From contig DODG01000162.1 in the NCBI GenBank assembly GCA_003509065.1, positions 1 through 10,266 of the forward strand: 10,266 nt of DNA, written 5' to 3'. This document shows, in pieces, positions 8,318 through 10,266 of the stretch. The notes below the pieces were generated by a model, which worked only from the letters and a program-made list of their open reading frames with translations, made no database searches and was not told where the DNA came from. Position 1 is the first letter of the stretch. Each line of letters begins with the position of its first letter. A program made the position numbers and the translations under genes. The DNA is from Acidobacteriota bacterium. GTDB taxonomy: Bacteria; Acidobacteriota; Vicinamibacteria; Vicinamibacterales; UBA823.

Positions 8318-8400
8318 AATGACTCTCCCTCATCTCTTGCATATTAACATTAATCAAGAGGTCGTACGGGTTAGCTGTGCGGGGCTGCACTTTGCAAAAG

Positions 8401-8410
8401 TCCATATGGA
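8401..8410. repeat. 10-bp palindrome between divergent tatA and the stress-type gene
   Basis: TCCATATGGA is a perfect palindrome. The flanks (AAG to the left, ACTT to the right) extend the symmetry if one base is allowed to bulge. It lies in the 204-base divergent intergenic region and could be an operator for either gene. Confidence 0.25.
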
Positions 8411-8447
8411 ACTTGTACACTGGATATAGGAAACTTGCTTGCTGGAC

Positions 8448-8456
8448 TGTTATAAA
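8448..8456 (+). promoter_or_regulatory. Candidate extended -10 promoter of the stress-type gene
   Basis: TGT-TATAAA fits an extended -10 element (TGN followed by 5 of 6 consensus bases). No good -35 is present at the right distance, which extended -10 promoters can tolerate. Transcription would start near 8463 and leave a leader of about 60 bases. Confidence 0.35.
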
Positions 8457-8476
8457 TTATTCGCTAGATGAATAAT
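8456..8476. promoter_or_regulatory. Inverted repeat overlapping the predicted transcription start
   Basis: ATTATTC (8456-8462) and GAATAAT (8470-8476) are perfect 7-bp arms separated by 7 bases. The repeat directly follows the TATAAA element and covers the expected start of transcription, where a repressor would block initiation. It could also fold as a hairpin at the 5' end of the RNA. Confidence 0.3.
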
Positions 8477-8495
8477 AGACAGTGCGCTGTAGTGG

Positions 8496-8516
8496 GATAT
8501 AGCTAAAGGTTATATC
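8496..8516 (+). promoter_or_regulatory. Hairpin containing the ribosome binding site of the stress-type gene
   Basis: GATATAGC (8496-8503) pairs with GTTATATC (8509-8516) over 8 bp, including one G-U pair, around a TAAAG loop. The only Shine-Dalgarno-like sequence before the gene, AAAGG (8505-8509), lies in the loop and the closing pair. The hairpin ends 5 bases before the ATG. AU-rich hairpins of this kind can regulate translation by temperature or ligand; this is inferred from structure only. Confidence 0.35.
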
Positions 8517-8521
8517 GATTA

Positions 8522-8983
8522 ATGGAAACAATAGAGAAGGGTCTATACACGGTTGGTGTGTTTCAAGATGTTGGGTCAGCGGGACAGGGTCTTTCCGCAC
8601 TCGTCAGTCATGATTTTACTATTGCAGAGCTTAGTCTGATGGCAGTTGAATCACCTGAGGTGAATGCACTTGTCGAAGAAACGTTTGGGGACGCTGGTAA
8701 AACACTGGATGTTAAGAACGTGGGAGTTGTACGGACATTCGGTACTCTTAATACAGCTTTACAACAGGGTAGCGAACATGAATTTGGTAGCGAGGGACTG
8801 GCTGCGACGATGCGTAAAGTTGGATTCCAAGCCCATGATGGATTCATCTTTGAGAGTTTGATAGGTCGTGGCGGTGTTCTTATTGCAATAGAAAGTGAGT
8901 CACGGGCTGCGGATGCTTTGAGTGTCCTTCATGCCTATGGCGGCGGTAATGCGTCGATAGGAGCCTGGGCGGGCCGTCTATAA
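8522..8983 (+). CDS. Protein resembling the general stress protein 17M / YflT family
   Basis: The protein has 153 residues, no signal peptide and no membrane segment, so it should be cytoplasmic. The N-terminal part (about 8-42, YTVGVFQDVGSAGQGLSAL followed by a beta strand) resembles the ferredoxin-like fold of the general stress protein 17M family, where a VxGVF strand leads into a helix. The C-terminal part contains a Gly-rich turn, GRGGVLIAIES, followed by a helix (RAADALSVLHAYGG) and a short tail ending in AWAGRL, also in keeping with that family. The biochemical function of the family is not established. The gene stands alone behind a leader with several inverted repeats and is divergent from tatA. 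The family call is from pattern memory and could be wrong; the gene itself looks real. The ATG at 8522 is the first in frame, with AAAGG 12 bases upstream. Confidence 0.6.
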   Translation: METIEKGLYTVGVFQDVGSAGQGLSALVSHDFTIAELSLMAVESPEVNALVEETFGDAGKTLDVKNVGVVRTFGTLNTALQQGSEHEFGSEGLAATMRKVGFQAHDGFIFESLIGRGGVLIAIESESRAADALSVLHAYGGGNASIGAWAGRL

Positions 8984-9126
8984 AACGCTGAGTAAAACGA
9001 CTAATCAGATGAGTTCGTCGTCTTACTAGATAGAAATTAATGGCATTAGCCTTGTGCGATATAAGCGAGGTGGTGCGTCTCCTGGTAAGTTAAGCGCCTG
9101 CCGGATTCCAAGCCGAGGTATTTGTC
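8984..9126. other. Intergenic region before the TonB gene
   Basis: These 143 bases hold no convincing gene. ACGAC (8997-9001) and GTCGT (9017-9021) could form a weak stem after the stress-type gene, but no T-tract follows, so it is a poor terminator. TATAAG (9060-9065) with TTAATG 17 bases upstream is a weak promoter candidate for the next gene. Confidence 0.3.
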
Positions 9127-10122
9127 GTGGTGTCCTGGAAATCACAGGTCGAACCCTATCGTAAAAGGATATTGAGTTTTCTGAGCCGCGTCGGCTTCAT
9201 ATTGTCGACCATTATCGACGGAGACTTCTTTTCTAAAACTTCGAGTGACCTGTCTATTAGGTCTGATGACGGGCCAAAGGTCGACATTTGGTTTGGTGCA
9301 GAAAGGACAAGTAAGAGATTTAATGGTGCACTGGTGGTGTCGGTCGCAAGTCACATTTCAATCTATCTAGTGGGTCTCTTTATCGCTGGATACTTAGCCC
9401 GTAATCGCGTGACTCCTCTTTTGCCAGACTTAAGACACTTCGACATAGTCTGGGTGCCTATGGCTGGACCAGGTGGTGGTGGTGGTGGCGGCGGAAATGA
9501 GTTACCAGAACCACCTAGACAGGTTGAACTGGAAGGGCCGGATGAGACTTCAGTGCCTGTCAGTCAACCTGCGGATCTAGAAAATCCTGAACAGGAGCAG
9601 GAGGATGAACCAGAACCTCAGCCAGAATTAAATATTCCAGCTAGGACGCTTGCTTCATCGAGTCAGACTCTTCCAGGTGTGTTTGAAGGTCTTCCAGTCG
9701 CCAAGGCCATTTCGATTTCACAAGGAATAGGTTCAGGTGGAGGAGGAGGAACTGGAGACGGCTCAGGTATTGGTCCTGGTGAAGGGTCTGGACTTGGTCC
9801 AGGCGAGGGTGGAGGAGCGGGTGGGGGAGTCTATCGCCCAGGTGCTGGTATTGTTCTGCCACAACCTATCGAACAAGTTAAACCTAAATATACGGCGGAT
9901 GCCATGCGCGCTAAAGTGCAGGGTTCTGTATGGATTGAAGCGGTTGTGTCTCCTGAGGGCACTGTTAGCGAAGTTCGTATCACCAAGTCACTTGATCGAG
10001 TGTTCGGACTTGACGAAGAAGCATTAAAGGCGGCTAGACAGTGGCGGTTTGTGCCAGGTACGCGTTTTGGTCAGCCTGTACCAGTGCTGGTTGTTATCGA
10101 GTTAACATTCACCTTGCGCTGA
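9127..10122 (+). CDS. tonB: TonB-family energy transducer
   Basis: TonB proteins pass proton-motive energy from ExbB/ExbD in the inner membrane to outer-membrane TonB-dependent transporters. This 331-residue protein has a cytoplasmic N-terminus of about 65 residues and one membrane helix (about 68-90). That helix carries SVASH (72-76), the same S-x3-H spacing as Ser16/His20 of E. coli TonB. A periplasmic linker follows, with eight Gly (116-123), a Pro/Glu-rich part (124-170) and Gly-rich repeats (203-234). The TonB C-terminal domain (about 244-331) shows KPKYTADAMRAKVQGSVW, SLDRVFGLDEEALKAARQWRF and a final beta strand. The C-terminal domain resembles acidobacterial TonB proteins. GTG 9127 is supported by GAGG (9115-9118, 8-base spacer); GTG 9130 is the alternative. 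The long N-terminus is unusual compared with E. coli TonB. No exbB or exbD is adjacent. The gene ends before a strong terminator. Confidence 0.9.
   Translation: MVSWKSQVEPYRKRILSFLSRVGFILSTIIDGDFFSKTSSDLSIRSDDGPKVDIWFGAERTSKRFNGALVVSVASHISIYLVGLFIAGYLARNRVTPLLPDLRHFDIVWVPMAGPGGGGGGGGNELPEPPRQVELEGPDETSVPVSQPADLENPEQEQEDEPEPQPELNIPARTLASSSQTLPGVFEGLPVAKAISISQGIGSGGGGGTGDGSGIGPGEGSGLGPGEGGGAGGGVYRPGAGIVLPQPIEQVKPKYTADAMRAKVQGSVWIEAVVSPEGTVSEVRITKSLDRVFGLDEEALKAARQWRFVPGTRFGQPVPVLVVIELTFTLR
9472..9495 (+). repeat. Poly-glycine codon run in the TonB gene
   Basis: Eight consecutive Gly codons (five GGT, two GGC, one GGA) encode residues 116-123 just outside the membrane helix. The near-perfect GGT run could vary in length by replication slippage. 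Confidence 0.8.
9763..9810 (+). repeat. Tandem 8-residue repeat in the TonB linker
   Basis: Two adjacent 24-base units encode SGIGPGEG and SGLGPGEG (residues 213-228) within the flexible periplasmic linker. The codons differ between units, so the duplication is not recent. Confidence 0.75.
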
Positions 10123-10172
10123 TTAGCTTTTTATTATCTGGGCGTTCCTTACAGGTATGTAAACATCACAAA

Positions 10173-10208
10173 AAAAAGCCTGACGCGCTATAGCGCGTCA
10201 GGCTTTTT
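10173..10208. terminator. Bidirectional Rho-independent terminator
   Basis: GCCTGACGCGC (10178-10188) and GCGCGTCAGGC (10193-10203) form a perfect 11-bp GC-rich stem with a TATA loop. A run of A precedes it and five T follow, so it works on both strands. It ends transcription of the TonB gene (plus) and of groL (minus), which converge here. Confidence 0.95.
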
Positions 10209-10236
10209 ATCTGTATGTCCTACTTAGGCGCTGTAT

Positions 10237-10266
10237 TTAGTACATGCCGCCCATACCACCCATACC
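10237..10266 (-). CDS. groL: C-terminal end of chaperonin GroEL, cut by the window edge
   Basis: Only the last nine codons and the TAA stop (10239-10237) are inside the window. Read on the minus strand they give GMGGMGGMY, the Gly-Met repeat tail typical of GroEL. In GroEL this flexible tail projects into the folding cavity. The gene would run leftward toward the terminator at 10173-10208, which fits. Identification rests on the tail alone, but it is very characteristic and ends in Tyr, as some GroELs do. Confidence 0.85.
   Translation of the reverse strand, partial: GMGGMGGMY

Noticed and set aside
7994..8429. Two plus-strand open frames covering the end of selB and the tatA region
   Set aside because: One overlaps selB in another frame. 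The other is antisense to tatA, which has clear family motifs and a strong ribosome site.
8984..9126. A small RNA or tRNA in the gap before the TonB gene
   Set aside because: No cloverleaf, promoter-terminator pair or other RNA signature could be made out.

Overview
The window looks like a housekeeping stretch of a bacterial chromosome. I see no phage, insertion sequence, CRISPR array, rRNA or tRNA. Base composition is moderate (roughly 45-47% GC by eye) and looks even throughout. The TonB C-terminal domain and the GatB N-terminus resemble, from memory, proteins of Acidobacteriota (perhaps the Vicinamibacteria). That placement is an inference and was not searched. SelB shows that the organism decodes UGA as selenocysteine. 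GatB shows that it makes Gln-tRNA(Gln) and/or Asn-tRNA(Asn) by transamidation.

Layout, left to right. Positions 1-104 (minus strand) hold the first 34 codons of a probable exported or membrane protein, cut by the window edge and divergent from pckA. Next on the plus strand are pckA (ATP-dependent PEP carboxykinase, gluconeogenesis) and gatB (amidotransferase subunit B), 44 bases apart. A good sigma-70-like promoter (TTGACA, 17 bp, TAGACT) follows gatB and drives a 96-residue protein I do not recognise. Then come rnr (RNase R) and, after a 29-base gap, selB (Sec-tRNA-specific elongation factor), probably co-transcribed. A short tatA-like gene (53 aa, minus strand) converges on selB with only 4 bases between the stop codons. 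It is easily missed because of its size. A 204-base divergent region with several inverted repeats separates tatA from a 153-residue gene resembling the general stress protein 17M / YflT family. Next is a TonB-family energy transducer with a long cytoplasmic N-terminus. A strong bidirectional terminator lies between it and the 3' end of groL (GroEL) on the minus strand, recognised by its Gly-Met tail.

The genes serve separate functions: carbon metabolism, aminoacyl-tRNA maturation, RNA turnover, selenocysteine insertion, Tat export, stress response, outer-membrane energisation and protein folding. They do not form one pathway. I found no convincing undescribed system. The points most worth a second look are the tatA gene beside selB, the structured leader of the stress-type gene, the unrecognised small protein with its own promoter, and the truncated exported protein at the left edge.
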